Shown: positions 17,428-25,642, counted from the first letter of the stretch. The stretch: 28,261 nt of DNA from JBCBKP01 sp038521625 (GCA_038521625.1 JBCBKP010000038.1:1-28261), one strand, 5' to 3'. Translations and numbers: made by a program. The notes: a model not told the origin generated them from the letters alone.

Positions 17428-18887
17428 GCGTCGCGAGGCTTTGTCGCGAGCGAAACCGCGACGTTGACGACGAGCGCCGCGACGAACGCGACGGTCAGGT
17501 TGTAGAAGGAGGCGTCCACCAAGCCCCGATCCGCCAGCTGCTTCCACGCGATCGCCGTGACGAACCCCGTCGCCATCCCGGCGATCGCGCCGGCGTAGCT
17601 GCTGCCCCTCCAGAGCAGCATCAGCGCGAGCTGCGGGCCGAAGCTCGCCCCGAGGATCGCCCATCCGTACGTCAGAACATACTCGTAGACCGTGAATTTC
17701 GAGTCGATCACGAACACGCCCGCCCCGATGCCGAGCGCAAGCACCGACGCGCGGTTGAGACTCTTGACGAACCGGGTCCCGCCGGCGACGCGCTCGTACC
17801 CGTCGGTCGAGACCGCGCTGGCCGCGACGATCAGCTGGCTGTCGGCCGTCGATGCCATAGCGCTGACGACGGCCGCGAGAACGAACGCCCCGACAACACC
17901 CGGCAGCACCTCGCCGGCGGCGATGATCATCGCCAGCTCGGTCTCGCCCGCCCCGATCTCGGCCGCCCAGCCCGTCCCGCCCTCCGCCATCGCGCGCACG
18001 AGCACGCCCGTCCCGATCGCGCCGGCGTAGATCAGCGTCGTCCAGGAGATCTGGATGATCGAGCCGCCCCGGATCGCCCGACGATCACGCAGCGCCATCA
18101 GACGCACGAGCACGTGCGGCTGCCCCGGGTAGCCGAGGTTCACGCCGAGCGCGCCCGATCCCAACACGAAGCCGACGAGGGCGAGCCCCGAGACCTCCGG
18201 GAGCGCCGCGACCAGACCCGGGTCCGCGGCGCGCAGCGTCGCGACGACGCCGGCCTCCCCGCCAGCCCCGATCGCGAGCAGAACGATCGGCATCATCACC
18301 ATCGCGACCAGCATGATCGAAGACTGAACCATGTCGGTCCAGACCGCCGACCGGAACCCGCCGAAAACCGTGTAGGCCAGCACGATCGCGACGCCGATGC
18401 CCACTCCGGCCTGATACGGCAGCCCGTCGAAGACGTACGCGAACATCTGCCCCGCGGCAGCCATCTGCGCGCTGACGTACAAGAACATGGCGGACAGGAT
18501 CACGCCCACGCTCATGAGCCGAAGCACCGGCGCCCGCTCGCCGTAGTGCATGCTCAGCAGGTCCGGCACCGTCACCGCGCCGAGCTCGACCGCCCGATCC
18601 CGCATCCGCCCAGCGAGCACGAACCAGTTGAACGAGATGCCGATCAGCACGCCGGGGATCAGCCAGAACGCCCGGAGCCCGCTCGTGAACGCGAGACCGA
18701 CGAGCCCCATCGTCACCCACGCCGACGAGCCCGAAGCGCCCGACGACAACGCCGACAGCACCGGGCCGAGCTCGCGTTTGCCGAGGAAGTAGTCCTCGCT
18801 GTCGGCGTGCGTGCGACGCCCAGCGAGGATCCCGACGCCCACGACGCCCAGCATGTAGACGGCGAAGGCGCCGATCAGCGTGCCCAT
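17424..18887 (-). CDS. Sodium:solute symporter, PutP (SSS) type
   Basis: 487 residues with about 13 hydrophobic segments spread over the whole length. SSS-family marks: DSEDYFLGKRELGP near the N-terminus, SSGASGSSAWVTMGLVG (Na+/substrate helix 1), VYTVFGGFRSAVWTD-like LAYTVFGGFRSAVWTDMVQ, NLGYPGQPHVLVRLMA (the proline-symporter signature region) and AVVSAMASTADSQLIVAASAV. It closely follows the PutP pattern, so proline or a related compound is likely. The 4-nt ATGA overlap with a 5-oxoprolinase gene makes 5-oxoproline an attractive substrate (inference). No ribosome site precedes ATG 18887; instead TAGCCT sits 6 nt upstream, suggesting its own leaderless start within the uridine kinase-symporter-oxoprolinase gene run. 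Confidence 0.92.
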   Translation of the reverse strand: MGTLIGAFAVYMLGVVGVGILAGRRTHADSEDYFLGKRELGPVLSALSSGASGSSAWVTMGLVGLAFTSGLRAFWLIPGVLIGISFNWFVLAGRMRDRAVELGAVTVPDLLSMHYGERAPVLRLMSVGVILSAMFLYVSAQMAAAGQMFAYVFDGLPYQAGVGIGVAIVLAYTVFGGFRSAVWTDMVQSSIMLVAMVMMPIVLLAIGAGGEAGVVATLRAADPGLVAALPEVSGLALVGFVLGSGALGVNLGYPGQPHVLVRLMALRDRRAIRGGSIIQISWTTLIYAGAIGTGVLVRAMAEGGTGWAAEIGAGETELAMIIAAGEVLPGVVGAFVLAAVVSAMASTADSQLIVAASAVSTDGYERVAGGTRFVKSLNRASVLALGIGAGVFVIDSKFTVYEYVLTYGWAILGASFGPQLALMLLWRGSSYAGAIAGMATGFVTAIAWKQLADRGLVDASFYNLTVAFVAALVVNVAVSLATKPRDA

Positions 18888-18893
18888 CGCGAC

Positions 18894-18899
18894 AGGCTA
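18894..18899 (-). promoter_or_regulatory. -10 element placing ATG of the symporter at the transcript start
   Basis: Minus strand TAGCCT, then GTCGCG, then ATG 18887: the same N6 spacing as at three other genes here. No clear -35 and no ribosome site. Confidence 0.4.
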
Positions 18900-18921
18900 G
18901 CGGCGGAGGATCGACCGAGCC

Positions 18922-19509
18922 TCAGCCGGGGTTCTGGACGATGAACGACGCCATCGCCCGATACCGCGTCGCACGCGCGGCAAAGACCGGCTCGGCCACG
19001 CCCTCGAAGAAGCTCTTGGTCTGCTGCGTCGGCCAGGCGCGCTCGCCGCGACGCGACAGACGAAGCCAGCGCTCGAGCCGCTCGTCAGCCGTCGCCTCCA
19101 CGAAGACCGTGTGCGCGTACAGCGGGCGGACGACCTCGTTGAGCGCGTGCAGCCCCTCGCACACGATCAGATCCGCCGGCGCCACCGTCTCCTCGCCCTC
19201 GCGCCGGTGCGTCTGGAATGACCAGACCGGGATCTTCGTCGGCCGGCCGCCCACCAGCTCCTCGAGGTCGCGAGAGAGCCGCGCCAGATCCGAGCGCTCG
19301 GGCAGGTCGCGCTCCGACTCCGGCGTCTCGTGGTAGTCGGGCAGGTAGCGGTCGGTCGAGATGACCACCGCCCCGGCCCGCTCAGACAGCATCGTCGCCA
19401 GCGTCGACTTGCCCGATCCGACCGGACCGGTGATGCCGATCGCGACCGGGCCGGGGTCCAGGCTCGACACGGCGGCGACGACCGCCTCGGCCGCCTCGCG
19501 GAGGCCCAC
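18922..19509 (-). CDS. Uridine kinase-like P-loop kinase
   Basis: 195 residues from GTG 19509. The Walker A motif is ITGPVGSGKSTLA (26-38), followed by AVVISTDRYLPDYHE, where Asp53 is the likely catalytic/nucleoside-binding Asp of the uridine kinase/PRK group. A Walker B-like stretch is APADLIVCEGLHAL, and the lid-like region is ERWLRLSRRGERAW. It probably phosphorylates uridine or cytidine with ATP/GTP in salvage; pantothenate- or phosphoribulokinase-like activity cannot be excluded. GTG 19509 is the only credible start near the fold's beginning: no in-frame ATG is available, and longer readings run into the nucleoside transporter's promoter and coding sequence. No ribosome site is evident. 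Head-to-head with the nucleoside transporter (66 bp apart) and 34 bp upstream of the symporter, in the same direction. Confidence 0.82.
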   Translation of the reverse strand: MGLREAAEAVVAAVSSLDPGPVAIGITGPVGSGKSTLATMLSERAGAVVISTDRYLPDYHETPESERDLPERSDLARLSRDLEELVGGRPTKIPVWSFQTHRREGEETVAPADLIVCEGLHALNEVVRPLYAHTVFVEATADERLERWLRLSRRGERAWPTQQTKSFFEGVAEPVFAARATRYRAMASFIVQNPG

Positions 19510-19518
19510 GATGGTTCG

Positions 19519-19547
19519 TTGACTCGTTACGATGGCGGACTTTAGCT
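19519..19547 (+). promoter_or_regulatory. Promoter of the nucleoside transporter, overlapping the divergent kinase promoter
   Basis: -35 TTGACT (19519-19524), 17-nt spacer, -10 TTAGCT (19542-19547). On the opposite strand, TAAAGT (19544-19539) is a possible -10 for the kinase gene, so the two promoters would share bases. The kinase-side call is weak because no -35 is seen. Confidence 0.45.
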
Positions 19548-19575
19548 CGCCCGGCCCCGGAGATCCCGCGCCCCC

Positions 19576-20844
19576 ATGGATCGACTTCACGGCTTTATCG
19601 GTATCGCGATGCTGCTCGGCGTCGCGTGGCTCCTGAGCGAGGCACGCCGCAGAATCCGCCCACGAGTCGTCATCGTCGGGCTGCTCCTCCAATTCGCGCT
19701 CGCGCTGCTGCTGCTCAAGGTCCCGGGCGTCGCCGGCGTGTTCGACCACGTCGCCGCGGCCTTCAGCCGCCTGCTCGGCTTCGGGCGTGACGGCGCCCAG
19801 TTCGTCTTCGGGAATCTCGCCGAGGCCGGCCCCGGCTACGAGTGGGGCTTCATCTTCTTCGTCCAAGTCACCTCCGTCATCGTCTTCTTCGCCTCGCTCA
19901 TGGGCGTGCTCTACCACCTCGGGCTCATCCAGAAGCTCATCGCCGCCCTCGCGTTCATGCTCCGAAAGACCCTCGGTGTGACCGGCGCCGAGGCCCTCGC
20001 CGCCGCCGCCAACGTCTTCGTCGGCCAGACCGAGTCGCCCCTGATCATCCGCCCGCTCCTCCCCAAGCTCACACGCTCCCAGCTCATGCTCGTGATGACC
20101 TCCGGCTTCGCGACCATCGCCGGCAGCGTCTTCGGCCTCTACGTCACCACGCTCGGCAAGGGCGACACCGACCTCGAGACCGAGATCGCCAAGCACCTCC
20201 TGACCGCGAGCCTCATCTCGGCCCCCGGCGCATTCGTCATGGCCAAGATCCTCATCCCCGAGACAGAGGACCCCCCGGAGGAGGCCGAGACCACAATCGA
20301 CGAGAGCGACCACGCCTCCGGCGTCGTCGACGCCGCGGCCCGCGGCGCCTCGGTCGGCATGCGCCTCGCCATGAACGTCATCGCGATGCTCATCGCCTTC
20401 GTGGCCCTCATCGCGCTGATCAACTGGCCCCTCGGCGCCATCGGCGACGCGTTCGACACCGAGCTGAGCCTGCAGGTCATCCTGGGTTATCTGTTCGCGC
20501 CGGTCGCCTGGGGCATGGGCATCGAGTCCGGCGACGTCCTCGAGATCGGCCGCACCCTCGGCATCTCCGTCGTCGCGACCGAGGTCCTCGGCTACCAAGA
20601 GCTCGCCGCCCTCGCCAGCCCCGCCGACGGCTCCGACCCGCTCGTCAGCGCCCGCTCACGCATCGTCGCGACCTACGCCCTCTGCGGGTTCGCCAACTTC
20701 CCCTCGGTCGCCATCCAGATCGGCGGGCTCTCCACACTCGCGCCCGACCGCCGCGGCGAAATCGCATCGATCGGTCTCAAAGCCATGCTCGCCGGGGCCC
20801 TGACCTGCTGGACCACCGCCTGCGTCGCGAGCGTTGTGATCTAG
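19576..20844 (+). CDS. nupC: Concentrative nucleoside transporter (CNT/NupC family)
   Basis: 422 residues, mostly hydrophobic (about 10 segments), the usual size of bacterial CNTs. The N-terminal segment (FIGIAMLLGVAWLLSE) and RPRVVIVGLLLQFALALLLL match the family opening. The substrate/cation site is AANVFVGQTESPLIIRP (145-161, GQTES core), followed by ELMLVM-like SQLMLVMTSGFATIAGSVFG. The second conserved half-site is YALCGFANFPSVAIQIGG near the C-terminus. An acidic loop (ETEDPPEEAETTIDESD) separates the two core halves. It imports nucleosides with Na+ or H+ through the inner membrane. The neighbouring divergent uridine kinase-like gene supports nucleoside salvage. ATG 19576 has no ribosome site at normal spacing (GGAG is about 15 nt upstream). 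Its 3' end contains the promoter of the next gene. Confidence 0.95.
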   Translation: MDRLHGFIGIAMLLGVAWLLSEARRRIRPRVVIVGLLLQFALALLLLKVPGVAGVFDHVAAAFSRLLGFGRDGAQFVFGNLAEAGPGYEWGFIFFVQVTSVIVFFASLMGVLYHLGLIQKLIAALAFMLRKTLGVTGAEALAAAANVFVGQTESPLIIRPLLPKLTRSQLMLVMTSGFATIAGSVFGLYVTTLGKGDTDLETEIAKHLLTASLISAPGAFVMAKILIPETEDPPEEAETTIDESDHASGVVDAAARGASVGMRLAMNVIAMLIAFVALIALINWPLGAIGDAFDTELSLQVILGYLFAPVAWGMGIESGDVLEIGRTLGISVVATEVLGYQELAALASPADGSDPLVSARSRIVATYALCGFANFPSVAIQIGGLSTLAPDRRGEIASIGLKAMLAGALTCWTTACVASVVI

Positions 20845-20867
20845 GGAACAGGCTCTATACTCCCGGC
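20834..20867 (+). promoter_or_regulatory. Strong promoter giving a leaderless prepilin-like mRNA
   Basis: -35 TTGTGA (20834-20839), 16-nt spacer, -10 TATACT (20856-20861), CCCGGC, ATG 20868. It overlaps the transporter stop codon (20842-20844). Same geometry as the threonine synthase promoter. Confidence 0.65.
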
Positions 20868-21587
20868 ATGCCGTCGCAAGCCCGATCGCGCCGCGGATTC
20901 ACGCTCATCGAGCTGCTTGTCACTATCGCGATCATCGCGCTACTCATCGGGATCCTCCTCCCCGCCATCGCCTCCGCCCGCAACTCCGCCATCAACGTCA
21001 GCTGCCAGGCCAACCTCCGATCCGTCCACCAGCTGGTCGTGCTCTACGCCAACGACAGCCGCGATCAGCTCCCTCTCGGCTACCGCGGCGGACGCGTGCA
21101 GTGGAACACGATGGTCTACTCGGGCTTCGGATCCGGGAAGTTCGTCCTCTTCGGGCGCCTCTACGTCGGCGGGTACATCGAGAACGGCACCGGCGAAGCC
21201 CTGTACTGCCCCGCCGAGCAGGCCGAGGGGCAGTCCTACGACACCGACGCCAACCCGTGGCCGCCCGGCACGCCGGGCGTGAACGTCCAGGGCGGCTACG
21301 CCAGCTACCCCTTCGTTGATTGGGGCTTCGGTGAGTTCCCCTCCGACCCGATGCCGCGCCTCGACCTCCTCGAAACGTCGCAGCCGCTGCTCTCCGACGG
21401 CGTCGGCCTCGCCGACCGCATCGAATCACGCCACAAGACCGGTGTGCACGTCCTGCACGCCGACTCCGCCGTCCGGTTCGTCAAACGCGATATCTTCGAG
21501 GAGCCGCTCCGGCGGATCACCGCGATCTCGCCGGAGGCGAACGACGACCAGCAAGCCATCTGGCAGATCCTGTCCGACGTCCGCTGA
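20868..21587 (+). CDS. Prepilin-like protein (N-methylation/cleavage motif, H-X9-D type)
   Basis: 239 residues. Type IV pilin/pseudopilin leader: MPSQARSRRG, cleaved before Phe11, then FTLIELLVTIAIIALLIGIL with Glu15 as the fifth mature residue, followed by LLPAIASARNSA and CQANLRSVHQLVVLYANDS. The C-terminal part has RHKTGVHVLHADSAVRF: His189 and Asp199 are nine residues apart, the prepilin-type H-X9-DG motif of planctomycetes, with Ser200 in place of the usual Gly. Many such proteins occur singly in planctomycete genomes, without pilus machinery beside them, as here; they probably sit in the inner membrane and may join a type II secretion-like or surface assembly (inference). Start ATG 20868 is set by the leader peptide and the promoter. 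Confidence 0.9.
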   Translation: MPSQARSRRGFTLIELLVTIAIIALLIGILLPAIASARNSAINVSCQANLRSVHQLVVLYANDSRDQLPLGYRGGRVQWNTMVYSGFGSGKFVLFGRLYVGGYIENGTGEALYCPAEQAEGQSYDTDANPWPPGTPGVNVQGGYASYPFVDWGFGEFPSDPMPRLDLLETSQPLLSDGVGLADRIESRHKTGVHVLHADSAVRFVKRDIFEEPLRRITAISPEANDDQQAIWQILSDVR

Positions 21588-21617
21588 ACCAACGAGGCCC
21601 GCAGGGAGAGCACCACG

Positions 21618-23129
21618 ATGAACCGCACGACCGCATCGACGACGATCGCGGCGATCGCCGCCGGCATCGCGATCCCGATGGTCTTCCTGCCCGTCGGTGG
21701 CACCGGCGCCGCCGGCTCCGCCATCGCCGAGGTCACACACGCGTCCGCCCTTGAGATCGAGGACGCCGCCGAGCTCTACGCGACGCACTGCGCCCAATGC
21801 CACGGCGAGGACCTCAACGGCGGCAACGGCGGCAGCCTCATCGACGACGTCTGGAACCACGGCCGCGAATCGAGCTACATCTACCGCAACACCAAGTTCG
21901 GCATCGCCCAGTTCGGCATGCCCGCCTACGACGAGGTCCTCAGCGACCGCGAGATCATCTCGATCGTCCGCTTCATCCAGGCGAGCGCGGGCGAGGCCGC
22001 GCTGCCGCCCACGCCCCTGCCGGAGATCATCCAGACACGCGACTACGACCTCGGTGTCGAGGACTGGATCCCCGAGATCGAAGGCCTCGAGATCCCCTGG
22101 GGCATCGAGTTCATCGACGACACAACGGCGCTCGTCGCCGAACGCCCCGGCAGGCTCCGCGTCGTCGAGAACGGCCGCATGCTGCCCGACCCCGTGCGTG
22201 GCACGCCCGAGGTCCTCCACGCCGGGCAAGGCGGACTGATGGACGCCGCCCCCGATCCCGACTACGAGAACAACGGCTGGGTCTACCTCGCGTTCAGCCA
22301 CGCGCTCGACCCGAGCGACCGGCGCGGCACCGGCGCCATGACCAAGATCGTCCGCGGCAAGCTCCGCAAGACCGGCTCGACCTACGAGTGGACCGACGAG
22401 CAGACGCTCTTCGAGGCCGACCACGACGACTACCTCAGCACGCGTCTGCACTACGGAAGCCGCATCGTCTTCGACCCGGACGGCTACCTCTACTTCGCCA
22501 TCGGCGACCGCGGGCGACGCCCGCTCGCCCAGGAGCTCGATAAGCCCAACGGCAAGGTCTATCGCCTCCACCCCGACGGCCGCGTCCCCAGCGACAACCC
22601 GTTCAACGGCCGCCGCGACGCCTACGACCAGATCTACAGCTACGGCCATCGCAACCCGCAGGGCCTCTCCATCCACCCCGACACCGGCCGCCTCTGGATC
22701 ACCGAGCACGGGCCGATGGGCGGCGACGAGGTCAACCTCATCGAACCCGGCGTCAACTACGGCTGGCCCGTCATCAGCTACGGCATCAACTACAACGGCA
22801 CCATCATCACCGACAAGATCCGGCAGGACGGCATGCGCCAGCCGAAGCTCTACTGGAACCCCTCGATCGCCCCGTGCGGCATGGAGTTCCACGATGGCTC
22901 GTCGTTCCCGCGGTGGGACAACAACCTCTTCGTCTCCGGCCTCCGTCCCGAAGAGGTCCGGCGCCTCGTGATCGAGGACGAGAATGTCGTGCATCAGGAG
23001 GTCGTAATCAAAGGCCTCGGCCGCGTCCGCGACGTCGGTTTCGACAGGAGCGGCAACATGTACGTCGTCACCAACAACCCAAGCCGCGTCCTCAAGATCA
23101 CGAACGCGGGCCGCGCCCTCCGCCAGTAA
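21618..23129 (+). CDS. Exported cytochrome c / PQQ-type sugar dehydrogenase fusion
   Basis: 503 residues. An N-terminal hydrophobic segment (about 8-36) serves as signal peptide or anchor. A single-haem cytochrome c domain (about 50-125) has CAQCH (Cys58, Cys61, His62) and Met101 in FGMPAY as the likely axial ligand. The rest (about 140-503) is a soluble glucose/sorbosone dehydrogenase propeller: EIPWGIEFIDD, LVAERPGRLRVV, GQGGLMDAAPDPDYENNGWVYLAF, GSRIVFDPDGYLYFAIGDRG, YGHRNPQGLSIHPDTGRLWITEHGP, GGDEVNLIEPGVNYGWPVISYG and FDRSGNMYVVTNNPSRVLKI. It would oxidise a sugar or polyol in the periplasm and pass electrons to its own haem. The domain order is haem first. Ribosome site AGGGAG lies 9 nt before ATG 21618. 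Sits 30 bp before glpK; the substrate is unknown, and whether PQQ is bound cannot be read from sequence. Confidence 0.92.
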   Translation: MNRTTASTTIAAIAAGIAIPMVFLPVGGTGAAGSAIAEVTHASALEIEDAAELYATHCAQCHGEDLNGGNGGSLIDDVWNHGRESSYIYRNTKFGIAQFGMPAYDEVLSDREIISIVRFIQASAGEAALPPTPLPEIIQTRDYDLGVEDWIPEIEGLEIPWGIEFIDDTTALVAERPGRLRVVENGRMLPDPVRGTPEVLHAGQGGLMDAAPDPDYENNGWVYLAFSHALDPSDRRGTGAMTKIVRGKLRKTGSTYEWTDEQTLFEADHDDYLSTRLHYGSRIVFDPDGYLYFAIGDRGRRPLAQELDKPNGKVYRLHPDGRVPSDNPFNGRRDAYDQIYSYGHRNPQGLSIHPDTGRLWITEHGPMGGDEVNLIEPGVNYGWPVISYGINYNGTIITDKIRQDGMRQPKLYWNPSIAPCGMEFHDGSSFPRWDNNLFVSGLRPEEVRRLVIEDENVVHQEVVIKGLGRVRDVGFDRSGNMYVVTNNPSRVLKITNAGRALRQ

Positions 23130-23147
23130 TCCCCCGACCGATCAGGG

Positions 23148-23159
23148 TACGCTGGCGCG
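23148..23159 (+). promoter_or_regulatory. -10 element placing glpK ATG at the transcript start
   Basis: TACGCT (23148-23153), GGCGCG, ATG 23160. It has the same -10 sequence and N6 spacing as threonine synthase. The -35 region (GTAATC around 23126-23131) is poor and there is no ribosome site. Confidence 0.45.
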
Positions 23160-24656
23160 ATGGCCCATCTCCTCGCGCTCGACCAGGGCACCACCAGCAG
23201 CCGCGCGATCGTTTTCGACGAGTCACTCACGCCGATCGGCGTCGGCCAGCGCGACCTCACCCAGCACTACCCGCGCCCGGGATGGGTCGAGCACGACCCG
23301 GCGGAGATCTGGTCCACCCAGACCGGAACCTCCGCCGAGGCCATCGCCGACGCCGGCATCGAAGCCTCCTCGATCGCGGCCGTCGGCATCACCAACCAGC
23401 GCGAGACCACGATCATCTGGGACCGTTCCACCGGCGAGCCGATCCACAACGCCATCGTCTGGCAGGACCGACGCACCGCGCCACACTGCGACCGCCTGCG
23501 CGCGGGCGGCCTCGAACCGCTCTTCCAAGAGCGCACCGGCCTCCTGCTCGACGCCTACTTCTCCGGCACGAAGATCGCCTGGCTGCTCGACAAGGTCCCG
23601 GGCGCCCGCGCTCGCGCCGAGCGAGGGGAGCTCTGCTTCGGCACCGTCGACAGCTGGCTCGCGTGGAAACTCACCGCCGGCGCCCGCCACATCACCGACC
23701 ACTCGAATGCCTCACGCACGCTCCTCATGAACCTGCGCACGCTCGCATGGGATGACGAACTCCTCGGCATCCTCAACATCCCACGCGCGATCCTCCCCGA
23801 GATCGTCCCCAGCGCCTCCCTCTACGCCGACGCCACCACCGGCCCACTCAAGGGAGCCCCCATCGGCGCGATCGCCGGCGACCAGCAAGCCGCGACCTTC
23901 GGCCAGGCCTGCTTCCGGCCCGGGCAGGCCAAGAACACCTACGGCACCGGCTGCTTCCTCCTCGTCAACACCGGGCCCGAGCCCCGCGCCTCGACCAACA
24001 GGCTCATCTCGACCTTCGGCTACTCCCACGCCGACACGCGCACGTATTGCCTCGAGGGCTCCGTCTTCGTCGCCGGCGCCATCATCCAGTGGCTGCGCGA
24101 CGGCCTCGGCATCATCCGCCGCGCCGACGAGATCGAGCACCTCGCCGCCTCCGTCCCCGACACCGGCGGCGTCGCGCTCGTCCCCGCGCTCACCGGACTC
24201 GGCGCGCCGCACTGGGACCCCGGCGCCCGCGGCACCATCACCGGCATCACCCGCGGCACCACCGCCGCACACATCGCCCGCGCCGCGCTCGAGGGCATCG
24301 CGCAGAGCGCCGCCGATCTCGTGCAGGCGATGGACGCCGACCTCGCGGCGCCCATCACCGAGCTCCGCGTCGACGGCGGCGCCGCCGCCAACGACCTGCT
24401 GATGCAGCTCCAGGCCGACACGATCGGACGACCCGTCGTACGCGCCGCGGTCGCCGAGACGACCGCCCTGGGCGCCGCCGCCCTCGCCGGTCTCGCCTCG
24501 GGCCTCTATACCTCCACGGATCAGATCGCGTCGATCTGGAACGCCGGCCGCACCTTCGAACCGGCGATCGACGACGCCGGGCGAGCCGAAGCCCGCGACC
24601 GCTGGGCCGACGCCGTCGGCCGCGCCCTGAGCCGAGATCGCGTCGCCCGGGGGTAA
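23160..24656 (+). CDS. glpK: Glycerol kinase
   Basis: 498 residues, the normal family length. It phosphorylates glycerol to sn-glycerol 3-phosphate with ATP in the cytosol. The FGGY-family marks are all there: LALDQGTTSSRAIVFD (5-20), GITNQRETTIIWDRSTGEPIHNAIVWQDRR, FSGTKIAWLLD, GTVDSWLAWKLT, HITDHSNASRTLLMNL, GAIAGDQQAATFGQACF, KNTYGTGCFLLVNTG, PALTGLGAPHWDPGARG, TELRVDGGAAANDLLMQLQAD and ETTALGAAALAGLASG. No transporter (GlpF) or glycerol-3-phosphate dehydrogenase lies nearby. The upstream neighbour is a polyol/sugar dehydrogenase-like protein, which may be chance. Start ATG 23160: MAHLLALDQG is the normal N-terminus and a -10 hexamer sits 6 nt before it. Confidence 0.97.
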   Translation: MAHLLALDQGTTSSRAIVFDESLTPIGVGQRDLTQHYPRPGWVEHDPAEIWSTQTGTSAEAIADAGIEASSIAAVGITNQRETTIIWDRSTGEPIHNAIVWQDRRTAPHCDRLRAGGLEPLFQERTGLLLDAYFSGTKIAWLLDKVPGARARAERGELCFGTVDSWLAWKLTAGARHITDHSNASRTLLMNLRTLAWDDELLGILNIPRAILPEIVPSASLYADATTGPLKGAPIGAIAGDQQAATFGQACFRPGQAKNTYGTGCFLLVNTGPEPRASTNRLISTFGYSHADTRTYCLEGSVFVAGAIIQWLRDGLGIIRRADEIEHLAASVPDTGGVALVPALTGLGAPHWDPGARGTITGITRGTTAAHIARAALEGIAQSAADLVQAMDADLAAPITELRVDGGAAANDLLMQLQADTIGRPVVRAAVAETTALGAAALAGLASGLYTSTDQIASIWNAGRTFEPAIDDAGRAEARDRWADAVGRALSRDRVARG

Positions 24657-24806
24657 CTCCGGGACGATCAATCAAAGATTCGGCATCGCTCACCCAAACA
24701 GCGTGAGGATCACCGGCGACATTTGCTACCATCGGACTCGGAGAGACTTAGGGAGACAGCCGTGCGCGCAACCCGCCGCCGGCACCACGGAGAGAAGGAC
24801 CACCAC
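24657..24806 (+). promoter_or_regulatory. Intergenic region with extended -10 promoter of the first tailed secreted protein
   Basis: TGC-TACCAT (24724-24732) is an extended -10, giving a start near 24739 and a leader of about 68 nt. AGAAGGA about 7 nt before ATG 24807 is the ribosome site. A weak hairpin CTCAC/GTGAG (24689-24707) follows glpK without a T tract, so it is a doubtful terminator. Confidence 0.45.
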
Positions 24807-25631
24807 ATGCGAACCGCCGCGATCGCCGCCGCGCTCTGCACGAGCGCCGCCTCGGCCCAGATCGTCTTCACCGACTCCCAGTTCGGCTTCAACAGCAGCT
24901 TCGACTCGTTCCAGGGCGTCTCCGGCTACGACGACGGCGGCGGATTCGGCGTCTCCAACGCCAGCCCGAGCGACATCCCCGGCGACGAGATCGACCCGAA
25001 CGCCACCTTCGGCGGCGGCACCTCCGGCGGCGTGATCGACGAGGGCAACCTGACCGCGTACTCGTACGCCAAGATGGAGCTCGACTTCGACAACACGACC
25101 GTCACTTCGGGCAGCGCGGTCATGAACGGGGGCAGCGCGCCGAGCTCGCTCACCGCGGTCGCCACCGGCGAGATCTTCTTCGACTCGACCTTCGACGCGA
25201 CGATCGACGACCCGGTCTTCGGATTCTGGGCCGGCGACATCAACAACGTCGGCTACTCCACCGCCGTCTTCTGGGACTACTTCTTCACCGTCGAGGGCGG
25301 CGAGCCGGTCGAGTACACGCTCAACGTCACGACGACCGTCAACGGCATCGCCGTCCCCGCCGGCGTCATCGACCTCGAGTTCGCGCTCAACGGGCCGGAC
25401 GGGCGCGTGCAGGAGGGCATGGGCCTGCTCACCCCGGGCGAGTACCGCCTGAGCGACATCGACTTCGGCATCCGATTCAACGCGAGCCAGATCGGCCTCG
25501 AGCAGATCCTCGCGGGCGGCAACGACTTCCTGGCCTCGGTCGAGGTTCGCTTCGAGCTCGTGCTTCCCACCCCTGGGGCGGCCGCAACGCTGGGTGTGGT
25601 GGGGATCGCCGCGACCCGTCGCCGCCGCTAA
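24807..25631 (+). CDS. Secreted protein with C-terminal ATRRRR sorting-type tail (paralog 1)
   Basis: 274 residues. Signal peptide 1-17 (MRTAAIAAALCTSAASA before QIV). The mature part is acidic, beta-rich and low in Lys/Cys: FNSSFDSFQGVSGYDDGGGFG, NASPSDIPGDE, GGGTSGGVIDEGNLTAYSYA, GEIFFDSTFD, GLLTPGEYRLSD. The C-terminus is LPTPGAAATLGVVGIAATRRRR (a PGAA turn, a short hydrophobic helix and four Arg), the tripartite tail of PEP-CTERM-like sorting signals as seen in Phycisphaerae. It would be held in the membrane and perhaps cut and attached by a sorting protease (inference). No enzyme motif is seen. It is about 60% the same in layout as the next gene, with the same order of motifs; the two are tandem duplicates. 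Function unknown. Confidence 0.85.
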   Translation: MRTAAIAAALCTSAASAQIVFTDSQFGFNSSFDSFQGVSGYDDGGGFGVSNASPSDIPGDEIDPNATFGGGTSGGVIDEGNLTAYSYAKMELDFDNTTVTSGSAVMNGGSAPSSLTAVATGEIFFDSTFDATIDDPVFGFWAGDINNVGYSTAVFWDYFFTVEGGEPVEYTLNVTTTVNGIAVPAGVIDLEFALNGPDGRVQEGMGLLTPGEYRLSDIDFGIRFNASQIGLEQILAGGNDFLASVEVRFELVLPTPGAAATLGVVGIAATRRRR

Positions 25632-25642
25632 CTTGATCCGTG

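Noticed and set aside
18922..20598. 558-codon minus frame extending the uridine kinase-like gene upstream
   Set aside because: The extra N-terminus is an Asp/Glu/Gly-rich antisense of the nucleoside transporter; the kinase fold starts near 19509.
21426..22994. 522-codon minus frame opposite the dehydrogenase
   Set aside because: Val/Asp/Ala-rich shadow without motifs; the plus strand carries CxxCH and the propeller.
24689..24707. Terminator after glycerol kinase
   Set aside because: Only a 5-bp stem and no T tract.
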